This document shows, piece after piece, positions 48,301 through 61,300 of a stretch of DNA of 64,000 nucleotides. Both the position numbers and the translations under genes were made by a program. Location of the stretch: the NCBI GenBank assembly GCA_021464245.1, contig JADCRB010000025.1:5231947-5295946 (forward strand). The letters run 5' to 3'. The notes beneath the pieces are model-generated. The model ran no database searches, had not been told where the DNA came from, and saw nothing but the letters and a program-made list of their open reading frames with translations. Numbering within the stretch: position 1 is the first letter of the stretch; the number at the start of each line of letters is the position of its first letter. The DNA is from Carallia brachiata (lineage: Eukaryota; Streptophyta; Magnoliopsida; Malpighiales; Rhizophoraceae).

Positions 48301-49748
48301 AAGGAATTGGGGCCCAGATTCTCTTATCTTCAAAGCACTGGACTTGATCCGCTGGTCTAGAAAACGGTCTCATCTCAGGTAAGGCCCATAAGCCTTCCTT
48401 GTAGACGGAAGACCCAAAAGAAAAAGACCAGCATTATTTTTTTTTTTTTGAGACATCTCAGCATTTAGAGTTTACATTTTTATTTTACAAGTTTTGAATT
48501 TAAATTCTTAAAAAGGTGAAATGAAATTTATAAAAAAGAAAAATTACTCTCCTTATATATCTTATAGTCAAAAAGACCTCTTAAAAGACCAAAAAAAAAA
48601 AAAAAAAAACCAGCCATGGCCGACCTCCTTGACCTTAAGCGTTACAACTGAACCTCTGCTTTGAGTGCATGGAGGAAAAGAAAAGAAAAAATATCATGCC
48701 ACCATTTTAGGACCCCATAAATGGCAAATTACCCATCCCGGATTGTTGGATGGCATTAGTATTTTGGCTATCGGAGACGTTGGAGGTTTGATTCGAAATT
48801 TCTTTAAATATCTATAACTTGTGGAAATTTGAGACGTGGTCTCTTCCTGCAGTGTGTTTGACATACGTTCTATTTTTCTCTTTTCTAACAACCAAAAAAC
48901 TTACCACTAATTATTTTTTGTTTCAAAAAAAAAAGAAAAAAAGTATGGCGAATGTGGACTTGCTCTTCCTCTCAAACAAAACCACATCTAGCCTATCAAT
49001 TACGAGCCACACCAAACAATTCTCAGCCATGGTATTTTTCAACCCCCATCTCCCAATTACAATAGCCAGAAATATTACAACAGGAGTGCCAACAATATAG
49101 ACAACGGATGCCACTATTTTCCATAACTGATCAAGATGTAATAAAATCCATTAAATTTGGTTTCTTCAAAAAACCCAGCATCACAAGAAAAAAAAAAAAA
49201 AGCCCTTCCCAGCATTGACCAAGCATGCAGTGGCTTTCACCGTTGAAACAGTCTTCTTCTTCTTCTTCTTCTTTTTTTTTTTAATAAAATTTCTCCAAAA
49301 AAAAGCTCCTCAAAAAATCTCTGATAGAGTAGAAGACAGCAGTGGCCAAGACTCTTCGTGTTCCTACTAAATGTCAATAAACAGACAAGTAGATTGGACT
49401 TCCATGAATGTCAAACTCCATCAAGATAGATTTTTTTTGTTTTCCCCTAAAAAGTAGATTCACAAGTTATTTGCTTTTAGCTCTGAAATGATTACCACCC
49501 TCAAGGAAAAAGCCCCGACAAAGTGCTCTACCTTTGACGCCATTGTTCGTGTTAGGAGAGCAAGAACCAAGGCATTTTTGTGTGGTATATGATTTATTTT
49601 TTTGTTTCACCCAACAACTTATAAGAAGCAGAATGGTAACTTGACAAATGCTGGTGGAGAAATTAATATATGGTTGGGTTTTGAGCTAGAGAAGATGAAG
49701 AAATTAATGATTCACATACTTAGATTTAACACTATGAAAGGCTAATAG
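45307..49748. other. Intergenic region, no supported gene
   Basis: Mostly AT-rich. On the minus strand, about 48950-49140 holds an open frame with a hydrophobic stretch (VVYIVGTPVVIFLAIVIG) followed by charged residues. It looks like a possible membrane-protein remnant that I cannot place. A (TCT)n microsatellite lies at 49252-49273. No other structure is seen. Confidence 0.4.
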
Positions 49749-50121
49749 TGTTAGAGTATAGTGACCCGAATTCTATTCAGTCTGATCCAAAGAGTTTGCA
49801 GTTTGTTCAATCCGACCTTAAAAGCTTGCTGTTTGACATAATATGGATTTTTGATATAATATGGACTTATTATATTTTTTGTTTATATTTATTTTGGGTT
49901 TTAGAATTCACTGTATACATATATATATTTATTCTTTTCAGTTAGGGCTTGTAAGTTTATTATTCTGTTATTGCTGACCTAAGCTCTTCTCTGTACTCTT
50001 TTTTGTTCTTAGTGAATTTCTTCTCTTTGCCCGTGGTTTTTCCCCATATTGGGGTNTTTTTCACGTAAAATCTGTGTATTCTGTTTTTCATTTTCTTTAT
50101 CTATCGCGTTTATTTCCAAAA
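49749..50121 (+). repeat. 5' LTR of the Copia element
   Basis: Starts TGTTAGAGTATAGTGAC and ends in CCAAAA, where the 3' LTR has CCAACA. Both LTRs share GACATAATATGGA-like words, TTTATATTTATTTTG and ATTCACTGTA, with many substitutions between them. Confidence 0.9.
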
Positions 50122-50125
50122 TAAG

Positions 50126-50138
50126 TGGTATCATAGCC
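50126..50138 (+). other. Primer-binding site, initiator-Met tRNA type
   Basis: TGGTATCATAGCC, four bases after the LTR, matches the usual plant Copia site TGGTATCAGAGC at all but one of its 12 positions. It would prime minus-strand cDNA synthesis. Confidence 0.85.
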
Positions 50139-53100
50139 TAGTTTGATGTCTGTGATGGCAATTATGAAATACGCTATTTTACTTTTGGATTGAAATACTA
50201 GATTTTTTCTATGGCAGGTTAAGATGCGAGCTGTGCTCGCACAAGTGGATTTGGATGATGCATTATTAGGATTTGATAAGATGCCCTTGCATGGTCACCA
50301 GAGGAGAAACAACGCAGAAATCGAAAATTTTTGTCTCAAATTCATCTTCATCTATCAAATCAGATTCTGCAGGATGTTTTAAAACAGAAAACCGCTGCTA
50401 CATTATGGCTAAAATTACAGTCGTTATGCATGACGAAAAGTTTTACCAATAAGATGCATCAGAAGTAGCATTTGTATTCTCACCGCATGACAAAAAGAAC
50501 ATCCCTTGAAAATCACTTAACTATTTTTAAGGAAATTGTTTCTGATCTAGAAAGTATAAATGTCAAATATGATGAAGAAGATTTGGCTTTGATTCTATTA
50601 TGTTCGCTACCTTGTTTATATTTGACTTTTAGAGATACTATTATCTACATTCATGACAGTTTTACTCTAAATGAAGTTTATGAAACTCTATTCTCTAAAG
50701 AGAAAATTAAATAATTAGTGGTTAGTTCCGAAACTCAGGTAGAAAGCCTTATTGTTCGTGGCAGATGACAGGAGAGAAATTCTAGTAGTAATAGAATTAT
50801 CAAATAAAAATCGAAACCTAAAGATAAATTCTGTAATTATTGAAAAAAAAAAAAGGCACATCAAAACTGAATGGTTTAAGTTGCAAAGAAAGAATAAGAA
50901 AACTACTGATGATCAAAAGGGAAAACAACCTGAAAGCTCCAGTCAAGCTAGTGCTGTAGAAGATGTTTCCAGTGATGGTGAACTCGTAACTATTTCTAAT
51001 GACACCTTTATGCCTTCCGAGGATTAGATTATTGATTCAAATTGTATGTTTCATATGTATCCTAATCGTCATTGGTTTTCAACATATGAAACTATATCAA
51101 AGAGTGTTGTGATGTTGAGAAATAATGTATCGTGTAAGACAGTTGACGTTAGAACAATTAGAATTAAGATGTTTGATGGTGTTGTTAGGACACTTATTAA
51201 TATTAGACATGTTTCGGATCTAAGACAAAATCTGATTTCTTTAGGTACTTTTGATTCAAACGAGTACAAATATAGTGTCGAAGGTGGAGTTTTGAAAATT
51301 AGTAAAGGTGCTTTTGTTGTGATGAATGGACTAAAAAATTATGTGAGGTTGTATTTATTGCAGGGTTCTACAGTTATAGATGATGCTACTGTTACTACTC
51401 ATTCTTTGTCAGATGGTAATTTTACCAGATTATGACATATGCATCTAGGACACATGAGCAAGAAGGATATACTTAAACTGACCAAAAGAGGCCTTTTTGA
51501 TGGTCAGAGGATCAATAAATTGGAGTTCTATGAGCATTGCGTTTTTGGGAAGTAAAAGAGAGTTAGCTTTAGCAAAGGAATTCACAATACAAAGAGAACA
51601 TTCAAACTATATTCATTCTGATCTTTGGGGATCATCTAAGGTACATTCTAAAGGTGACGCTAGTTACATGTTATTTGTCATTTATGACTTCTCCAGAAAA
51701 TTTTGGGTATTTTTTTTGTAAGTAAAAAAGTGATTTTTTTCTACTTTCGAGCCATGAAAAATTATGGTTGAGAAGCAAACATGGAAGCAAATTAAACATC
51801 TCTACATGAATAATGGCTTGGAGTTTTGTTCTGATGAGTTAAATGCTTTATGCAAGTTAAAAGGAATTAGTTTTTGGTATTCCACCGTAAAATGGAGTCG
51901 CAGAGTGCATGAACAAAACTTTGGTCGAGAAGGTACTTTGCATGCTTTCTAATTCTAGTTTACCCAGTCATTTTAGGCAGAAGGTGTTGCAACAACTTGT
52001 TTTCTAGTTAGTCGCTCTCTCTCTACTACTATTGATAAAAAGACTCTATAAGAAGTTTGGTCTGATACTCATACAAATTATTCAAATTTGAAGATTTTTG
52101 GATGTCTTGCATATGCTCATGTTGATAATTGGAATTTTGAATCGAGGTCTGAAAAGTTTATCTTTCTTGGTTATAAGCTTGGTGTTAAAGGATATAGACT
52201 ATGATGTTCATAAACCAATAAAGTCTTAATTAGCAAGAATATGATTTTTGATGAAGCTACTATGTTTAATCTCTTGTTTTTCAAGGATTCTTTTAATACA
52301 AGTCAACAGAAATCTTTTACACAAGTGGAACTACAGATTAGTCTAAAATCTGTACTAGAGTCTACTCTTCTGTCGTGCTTAGAGATACATGACAATAATG
52401 GTTCTTCTTCTTTATTACCACCACTGCTACCGCAGTATTCTTTTGCTAGAGTAGACTTAGAAGAAAGATTAGACTTCCTCAAAGATATCTTGAAGCTAAC
52501 TTGGTTGCTTATGCTTTGAATGTAGCTGGGGATGTTGATTCCAATAAAGAGCCTTCTACATTCGTAGAGGCAGTTAGTTGTGAATATTCTAGTAAATGGA
52601 TGATTATCACGCAGGCAGGAGGGGATGAAATCCCTTAATAAGAATAAGACATTAGAGTTAGTGAAACTACACAAGGGTAAGAATGTTGTTTGCTGCAAAT
52701 GGGTGTTTAAGAGAAAGGAAGACACACCAGGAGTTAAAAAAAGTAAGGTATAAAGCGAGACTAATTGTTAAAGGATACGGTCAGGTTCTAGGTGTTAACT
52801 TCACATATGTGTTTTCTTTAGTTGTAAAGTATAATTCAATTAGGACTTTGCTCAGTATTGTGGCTATACATGATCTTGAGCTTGAGCAGTTGGATGTGAA
52901 GACTGCATTCTTATATGGAGAACTTGAGGAGAACATTTATAAGTAGCAACCAGAGGGTTTTGTAGTTTAAGGAAAAAGAGGACTGTGTTTTTGCTGAAAA
53001 ATCTCTCTATGACTTGAAACAGTCACCCATACAATGGTATAAGAGGTTTGACTTTTTTATGAGCACTCATGATTTCAATAGATGCAGTTATGACAGTTGT

Positions 53101-54189
53101 GCTTATTTTAATAAAAATGGTGATGGGTCATTCATATATCTACTCATTTATGTTAATGATATGTTGATAGCTGCAAAAAATCAGTGAGAGATAAGAAATG
53201 TCAAAACTTAGCTTAGTAAGGGATTTGAGATGAAAGATTTGGGAGTAGTAAAGAAGATACTTGACATAGAGATTTTAAGAGATAGGAAAGCATGAATGTT
53301 GTGTGTAAGTCAGAAAATGTACATTGAAAAAGGTTTTCACAGTTTCAATATGCAGAATGTTAAACCAACTAGCACTCTATTAGTTGCACACTTCAGACTT
53401 TCATCTGCTTTATTTTCTGAGTTAGATATTGAGATTGATTATATGGCATATGTTTCATATTCCAGTGTAGTTGGATCTCTCTTGTATACTATGATTTGCA
53501 CATGACAAGATTTATTATACACTGTTAGTGTTGTCAGTAGGTACATGACAAATCTTGACAAAGAGCTTTAAAGAGCAGTTCAGTGGATTTTCAGATATTT
53601 GCGTAATTCTATTGATGTTTGTATGCAGTTTGGGAGATCTAGAGATGAAATCCTCAGGTATGTTCTCTGATTATACTAGAGATCTTGATACAAGAAAATC
53701 ACTTATAGGACATGTTTTCACTATTGATGGTTGTGTTGTCAGTTGGAAAGGTACATTACAAGCTACAGTTATATTGTCTACTACTGAGGCAGAGTATATG
53801 ACTATTATCGAGGCTTTTAAGGAAGCTATTTGATTTATAGGACTATTTATTGAACTCAGTGGAGATTTGCAGATTACCACTGTTTACTGTGATAGTTAAA
53901 GTGCTATATTTCTTACTAAAGATTAGATGTTTCATGATAGGATAAAGCACATGGAAGTACGATATCATTTTGTGCATGATGTCATTACTCGTGGTGATAT
54001 TATAATGAGCAAAATTAGTACTCATGATAATCCTACTGATATGATGACTAGGTCATTACTAGGTGCCAAATTGGAGCACTTTATGAACTTGGTTGTATTT
54101 CTCATTGAGTTATATACTTTTTGGGATTTGTAGAAGAAATAGAGAGATTTTCTCGAAGATTAGAGTTTTGTTCTTAGCTTTACATTCAT

Positions 54190-54202
54190 GGCAGGTGGAG
54201 AT
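54190..54202 (+). other. Polypurine tract
   Basis: GGCAGGTGGAGAT, mostly purine, lies directly before the TGTTGG start of the 3' LTR, where plus-strand priming would occur. Confidence 0.7.
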
Positions 54203-54571
54203 TGTTGGAGTATAGTGACTCAAATCCCCGTTCAGCTTGATTAAAAAAGTTCGTGGTTTGTTTAGTCAGACATGAAAAGCTCGTGATTTGACAAAATATG
54301 AATTTTTGACATAATATGGACCTGTTATGTTTTTGGTTTATATTTATTTTGAGATTTGGGATTCACTGTACACATATATACTTATTCTTTTTAACTAGTG
54401 TTGTAATTTATTATTCTATTACTGTCGCTCTAAGTTCTCTAATGTAATCTTTTTCGTTTTTAGTGAATTTCTCTTCTTTACCCATGGTTTTTTCCCACAT
54501 TAGAATTTTCTACGTAAGATCTGTATATTCCGTTTTCCCTTTTTTTGTTTATCGCCTTTATTTTCCCAACA
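54203..54571 (+). repeat. 3' LTR of the Copia element
   Basis: Starts TGTTGGAGTATAGTGAC and ends TTTTCCCAACA, so it keeps the TG...CA ends better than the 5' LTR. The five flanking bases on the two sides (AATAG, AATTT) do not match, so the target duplication has decayed or was lost. Confidence 0.9.
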
Positions 54572-57161
54572 AATTTTTTTTTCTTTTTTATTTAGTTCAT
54601 TGGAGAACAATACTTATAAAAGGAGATGAGATGAGAAAAGTAAAAGTCGAATATGGACTTTTCACTTGGCATGGACCCATATATTAATTTCTATTACATA
54701 ACCACCCATCTGCACTTAAAATTAATAATATATGATTACACCTTTGGCCTCCCCCATATGCGTGTGCTAGTCATTTCGGGCATTATTAGGAATTCTACTC
54801 ATTTCATTGACGGGTTAATGTAATATATTTGACACATGATGCTGATATTCAATAAGATTAACTAGCTACCACCAAACTAAAAATAGCCAAAGGAATCTTT
54901 CCTTTGCACAACAGGACATACTATAATACAAAATCAGTTGCTTCGATCTTTGTTTCTTTCTTTGGCTTGGCATACCTTCCACTTGCTATCTTTCACCCCA
55001 AGAAATTAATTAATGCCTTTGAAGGCTCTGCTCCAAGTTCACTGGGACTGCGGCAGTTTTCAATCTTTAATCCAGATAATTAAGATTGGACAAAGAAAGT
55101 GACAGAGGGGAATCTTGGAGAAGTGGTAGTTTGAACAATAGTATATTCTTACAGACTCTGCAATGAGTTTCAAATTTCTAAGTTTGTAATTAAAATATTT
55201 ATGACTCTTTTCGGGTTTGGCTTTCTGCTCTATGCTTATGTAATTTTGATTAGTCTCAGGTGTGAAGAAGCAGACAAGCAAATGGACACTGTTGCATCCA
55301 CTAGCAATCCTGTGCGCGGGTCAATAGGCAAACATCTACACAAAATTATTTCTTTAATAATTAAGAAAATTCTATTAAAATTTCTTAATCTTATATTCAA
55401 ATTTCAATAACTTTATTCTTTTTACTTTGCCTTGCAGCGGCATCGCTTCTAACCAAAAACCCCTCCACCCAAAAAAAAAACTGAAGATCGAAGATCTAAA
55501 AGGTTTATCAGTTATCACCCGCAAGATCTGACTTCATCATTTTATCGAACCATAGTTATATGAAACTTCGATTCACATCATAGTTAGTATAAATTTTGAA
55601 TAAAATGTAATTATCCTTATAGCACTACTCCATATATAAGCATAGCACAACAAAAGTGATGACATTTTCCATAATAATGTTATACCAATTCATCATGCAT
55701 TTGCCTTAGTGATGATCCACTCTGCGTCATGGGAAGATAAAAAAAAAGGGTATAAAGATATTTTGCACCGTTACATCCTAACAAGTTTCTTTCCTCAATA
55801 AGGATCAGGTGTTTATCGAGTTAAAAGAAGGTGGCCAGATGATTGGGACAAAAGAGGGTCAGCGATAATGTCAACGTCTCTGTTAATTTAAATTTTCGTT
55901 AAAAATGACTTGATAGACAACATGGATGAATAAATGTTTAACAAACTTGAAAAAATGTATAACAAGCCATCAATTATTGCACATTCTACAATGTTAGTAA
56001 TGCATTTTTTAGATTACAGACTATTAAAAATTTATGCTTTACTAATTTATAAGAGATTTTATTAACAATAGTAAAATTCAAACTCAAAATAAAAGATATT
56101 GTGAGACCAATCTTTATTTACTGAATTCATATATTCTTGTAAACTAAACTTAAATTTAAAAAAAAAAATTTAATATAAATTACATTATGCTATTCTTTTT
56201 TTTTTTTGTTTTGTCGATTACATCATGCTATTCTGGCTCTATCCTTTAATCTCTCTTTGATTAGTTAAGTGGGCTATGACCCATATGTCATTGTATTTTG
56301 TGGTCCACACGTGGACCGGCTTTATCATATTTAATACGTAAATAATGTTTGGTGTGATACCGTTTGCCAATTCATTGTCTTCGCTTTGACAGTGGGTGCA
56401 TACCCAAGTTGTTACAGGAACTCTAATTTTTTAGTTCGTTTATATACGGCTGCTTATTACTTTTGTATTGTATAGCCATTCACATGTTACAACCATTTTA
56501 TACTCCAAAATGTCTTTTGTTTTTTTTTTAAATGTTTCTAGAACCATTCACATCTAAGATACATGACTCGTCAGAGATATTGAGTTTATTAATTAATAAC
56601 ATTTTAATCGTCAGACAAAATGGATCACTGAAAATCAAATTAGAGTTGCAACCTTGGATTTTTGTTGATGGGGTTGCAACATTTCGATTTTAAATCATGT
56701 TTAGTTTAGAAAATCCTTGCCAACCATACTTCTCGTGGTTCTCAATGAAGTTTTGACTAGGTACATAACATCTGAAACCTAAACGGCAAGAATAATGCGA
56801 CATAGGCCAAAGTGCAGTTGTTACTCGGTTATTTGAAAGCAAATGGTGGATGGCTTGGCAACATTTGAGCTCATTGGAAATTTGCCCTTCATGTTGCAAG
56901 AATTCAGACCACAATCCAACAAGCTCATTTTTTTTTTCTCCCCATTAGTATAAAAATATTTCTTGTACAATATCCTAGCTAAGTTATGACGACTGACGAC
57001 AGTCACACATATCCTTACGTGGGAAAAATTATATGGACTTCATGAATTTAACATGTCTCTGTCGTTAAGTCAGACATTATGCTATAATTATTGTTAGTTG
57101 TATGTTTTTAATTTTTTGATGCATTTATTAAATTAAGTAAATAGTTGGACTACAAATATGC

Positions 57162-57192
<31 letters not shown>

Positions 57193-57809
57193 TGTGAGAT
57201 TGACCGTGCCCATATAATAAATTTCATCCTTCGTAATATGCAAGCATAAAGAATGATATATAAATAAACCATGTGAGTGAAGGTACGATTATGTCCATAT
57301 ATATTGGAAAAATTCAAAAAAAAAAAAAAAAAGGGAATCGTTCTGCTGCCGTATAACATGGCGAAATCTTCGACTAAAACGTACGCACCTATCATATTAG
57401 TTGCTAATTGTTTTTCCAAAGGTAGGCTTGGATTGATTCCACGCCTGCTAAAAGTTGGATTACTCTAATAACGGGTCGGCGAATCAATGAAGAGTCAAAG
57501 AGTAAAATGGGATATGACTCACAACACGAAAGGAATCCTTATTAGGGACATGTAATTACTAAACACTAATTAATTTCGTTCAGGATCCATGTTGTTGTCA
57601 TGGGTAGGTGAATCATGAATTCCTAATATATATATATCAAAAAAAAATTAGGAGCTTTACATAGAGAATTTCTAAAATTTTAAAGTAATATAAATCATTA
57701 GATAGTTAAAATTAAAAAAATAAATAAATAGATAAATTGTTAGATTTTGTTAAATAAGATTATGTAGCTATTTTTTGGACTCTTTATTACATTAATACTA
57801 TTTAAATGA

Positions 57810-57850
<41 letters not shown>

Positions 57851-59449
57851 TAAAAGTGTGATCGGCCAGCTTAATGGGGCTGTGATAAATAATTACAAAC
57901 CACCTTAAATAAAGCTGGAGGTCACGGCCCCATAATTTATGAAAATCAACATTGGTTGGCTTTAGCAAATGTCACGTTGAAACATGAGGACTTTAAGTCA
58001 CGACTAGGATGAAATTTAAACTGAAGATACAAAAAAATAAAAAATAGATTTTTGAGATAAAATGGTAACACAGTCGTAAGCATTATAAATAACGCACTAC
58101 TATATAACCACACAATTTGTAATACATTGAAGGCACATAACTAATTCAATTTCAATCTAATATATTTTTATATCTAATAATTTAAATTTTTACGTATTAA
58201 TTTTGTATATACTATTACTTCAATACATAAATTTTTTCATATAAATGGGGTTATAATAATAAGTATTCTATATACTTCTTGAAATCTGAGCCATGGATAC
58301 GTATTAACTTACAATTTATCAAACATGTGTTCCAGCACTTTGAATCTACGGATCATTAATGAATATCATGAAATTTTTAAACATTCATATCAATTTTGTG
58401 TAGCAAATTAATATGGGGCACATATATTTTCTCATCGTCTATTTTTGGTGTAATATATATTTTTTAAAAAACATGGAAAATTACTTTTTTAAGAAAAAAA
58501 AGTACACATAGTCATGATTTCTTAGACATATATGTTATGCATTAAATCTACTTTATCGGGCTTGGTCAAGGCAAATTATCTATAAATAATTTCTTATGCC
58601 TTTATCTGAAAATTAATCAAACTTCAATTTTTTTCCCTCATTTTCTTCTAGATCAAACTTTAGTAATTAATAAAACAAAATACATTCACTTTGCCAACTA
58701 AACTAGTATTGTAGCAAGATGCCTTAACACTGTGTTAGTAACTTTTTGATTTCGGTTTCATCATTATATTAACGTCTGGCTTGCATTGTGGAAAAAAAAA
58801 TGGTACTCAATCAATCCAGCCAATTAACATGGCTAAAATTACGTTTCTTCGTTAATTTCTTATTAAATTTTTCTCGGATTTATCTTTTTGACACAAAAAT
58901 AAAAAAATAGAAGTAGTGTCTATAGTTCCGTTAAAGCATCAAGTAGTGCAAAGTAACCAAATAATTAAATAGGCTAGGTTTTTTTTGTGTATAGAGGGAG
59001 ATGGATGCAGGCGAAACATAACATTCTTAAGTCTATTCATAATAGTCTGTAGATAGATAGATAGGTACCATGCAAGTCAATAATTCAGTAATAAATCGGT
59101 GTATTTTCATATTTAGTATTGTAGGTTTGAGTTCTAACACGTGCGCCTTCCCCTATTAAGTGGCTTCTTTAATGGCAAAAGATTGTGAACTGTACTTGAA
59201 TTTAGATACGCTTACTAGGACACTAGTGAAAAAGACTTATTAACTCTACTGATATTCACATATTGAGTCTAGTTTCTTTGAGAATTATTAAACAAATTGT
59301 TCAAATAGGAGTTACTCCAAACCCAATCAAAGATCTACGACACGCTTGTAACTGAATTTTTTTATCAAATAAAAACTATAGGTAGACATATTTTAAAATA
59401 TTTTATTTGGCTCTAAAACTTTTTCTCGTTTAGGTGTAAAAATTCTTCG
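54572..59449. other. Intergenic region, no supported gene
   Basis: AT-rich DNA with (ATA)n at 57162-57190 and (TA)n at 57813-57846. I find no conserved frame, RNA gene or convincing inverted-repeat element. Confidence 0.5.
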
Positions 59450-59458
59450 TTTTATAAA
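59450..59458 (+). promoter_or_regulatory. TATA box of the NF-YB gene
   Basis: TTTTATAAA, about 120 bases upstream of the ATG at 59578. It predicts a leader of roughly 95 bases with no upstream ATG in good context. Confidence 0.6.
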
Positions 59459-59577
59459 TCAGTTCATAAGTACAAAAGTAAGGTTTTGACTTGAAACGAC
59501 CTGCCTAGCCAGCCAGTACAGCTTTAGAACAAAAAGGCTCAAGAACCAGTTTCTTGATTCGCTCTCCGCATCTAGAA

Positions 59578-60094
59578 ATGGTCGACAACAACATTAATAC
59601 TGGGGCTAGCGGTTCAGGCGATGATGGGATCTTCAAGGAGCAGGACCGGTGGCTGCCGATAGCCAACGTGGGCCGGATCATGAAGCAAACGCTGCCGCCG
59701 AACGCCAAAATCTCAAAGGAAGCCAAGGAGACGATGCAAGAATGTGTGTCGGAGTTCATTAGCTTTGTGACCAGCGAAGCATCGGAGAAGTGCAAGAAAG
59801 AGAGGCGGAAGACAGTGAATGGAGATGATGTGTGTTGGGCCATGGGGACCCTTGGTTTTGACGATTATGTTGGCCCTTTAAAAAAGGTATCTCCAAAGAT
59901 ATAGGGAAGCTGAAGGAGATAATAATAGAGGCAATAATCAAGATCAGATGGCAAGCAATAGCAATTATACTACTGAAGATCAAGAAAGGGATGATGATCA
60001 TGATCATCATGAGGATCCATCTGCTTATAGACATAACCTGCAGCTGCTGCCAGCCGCAGAGAAGCGTAGTGGTTCCAGCTCAAGGCCATATTAA
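59578..60094 (+). CDS. NF-YB transcription factor subunit, NF-YB4/5-like (frameshifted)
   Basis: NF-YB is the histone-fold subunit that pairs with NF-YC and joins NF-YA to bind CCAAT boxes. The start at 59578 gives [16 protein letters not shown], then the histone fold from about residue 22: [60 protein letters not shown] and [10 protein letters not shown]. Lys in ISKEAK marks a non-LEC1 type; the short variable ends suit the NF-YB4/5 branch. The gene is intronless. As written the frame ends at 59904 (108 residues) because of six A at 59880-59885. With the other frame the family end follows directly ([13 protein letters not shown]), then an Asn/Asp/His-rich tail to TAA at 60092-60094 (about 171 residues). 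The conserved downstream frame argues for a one-base excess in the A-run. Without it, the last helix of the fold is lost. Confidence 0.92.
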
Positions 60095-60181
60095 TTATTA
60101 GTAATTTGTAGCATAATTAGATGGGTCATTTGGGTGTTTGTTTTTTTGTTTAATGCTTGCTTCTTTTTTTTGTTTTTTTGT

Positions 60182-60213
60182 GGGGGGGTGGGGGGGGTGG
60201 GGTGGTGTTGGGG
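60182..60213 (+). other. G-run cluster, potential G-quadruplex in the NF-YB 3' region
   Basis: Runs of 7, 8, 4 and 4 G separated by one to seven bases (60182-60188, 60190-60197, 60199-60202, 60210-60213) satisfy the usual four-run G4 rule. It lies on the sense strand about 90 bases after the NF-YB stop, so it may be in the 3' UTR RNA. It follows a long T-rich tract. Homopolymer lengths here may be inaccurate. Confidence 0.6.
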
Positions 60214-61300
60214 TGGTAATATTTGATGAGATTTGTTGTTGAGTTCAAAAGGATTCAAGTCCCTTTAGAAATCATATCTCACTCTCTCTTGTTTCGTTGG
60301 AACACAAAAAGCATGGAACTTGAGGCGCTTTCGTTGGCTGAACTAATGATTAATAATTGGTCTCGCCAATGAACAGCAGAAGAAGGCAAAGAAAATTGGT
60401 AGGTGGGCGAATCTGATTTTGCAAAGCAAGTTAAAAGAGTGAGCTTTTAAGGTCAGTTAATCATACCCAGAAGCCGCCATCTCTCTCTCTCTTTCTCTCT
60501 CTCTCTCCTCCCCAGCACCTCTTCCTACTTCAACCATTCACGAATCCAGAGTCGCAGACAGCTATTCTGCTGACTGTGTAAACCCCTAAGTCTAGTCTTG
60601 TTTGAATCCTTGATAAAATCTGACTTATTGTGGTGTTCTTCATTTGGATTCGATTATGAATCGGTTCAATCTTTTATGGAGCTCCTTTGTCTGGGAAACC
60701 ATCTGTGTCTAGACCACAAGTTTCACTAGCTAGCATCCAAGCAAGCTGATATGAAGTCATTGTATGGCGTTTGATATTAAGAGTTTTTTTTTTCCCTATG
60801 TTTAGAACAGTGATACTTGCCCCCGCTTGTAGCACAATTGCTCGGGACAATTTATTGCGATCTCTTGCTCTTGTTTTTCAGTCTAACTCTATTCTTATTT
60901 CTTGTTATTTCAACCTTTCTTATGTGATAAAAAAAAAAAAACCAGTGATGCTTGGTTGGTCTTCTTTTCAGAAAGGCCTATATCCATACATGTGGTTTCA
61001 GTCTATACACGTAGAGGATGAATTGGCTGCTCGATTTTTTAATCTAAGGAATTATTTCTGACAGGAACAACTTTATAATTTTTACTGATAATATTCACAT
61101 TTTAAGTAACAAAAAATAAAATTATAAAATTTTATTATTAAAAATATAATTATTATTATTTAGAATTGAACATTTATCCCTTTCAAGACATTTTGGCAAA
61201 TTTAAAGGTTCCGGTCTTTAAACTTTTCTCGTATATATATATATATAAAACTAAGTACATTTTGACCAAGAGACAATAGGGGTAGATTAAGTATATTGTC
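60214..61300. other. Intergenic region with a CT-rich leader-like patch
   Basis: 60479-60508 is a (CT)n tract, followed by about 80 bases of C-rich, low-T/A sequence and a GT donor-like GTAAACCC (60577). It resembles the 5' UTR and first intron of a plant gene, but no coding frame follows before 61300. No other feature is seen. Confidence 0.35.

Larger units (their letters stand above)
49749..54571 (+). mobile_element. Degenerate Ty1/Copia LTR retrotransposon
   Basis: A full-length but dead element of 4.82 kb. It has two LTRs (373 and 369 bp), a primer-binding site, a polypurine tract and the Copia domain order. Gag (UBN2-like) is at about 50472-50714 (LTIFKEIVSDLESI, SLPCLY). A broken CCHC knuckle lies at about 50825-50880. 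The protease to pre-integrase region spans 51046-51435 (HRHWFSTYET-like region, [11 protein letters not shown] after a stop). Integrase is at about 51590-51950 (YIHSDLWGSSK, NNGLEFCS), reverse transcriptase at about 52690-53170 (LDVKTAFLYGELEENIY), and RNase H at about 53640-54130 (LSTTEAEYM). Gene order INT before RT makes it Copia. Many stops and frame slips interrupt every domain, the RT catalytic motif reads YVND instead of YVDD, and the LTRs differ at many sites, so it is old. One N sits in the 5' LTR. Confidence 0.93.
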
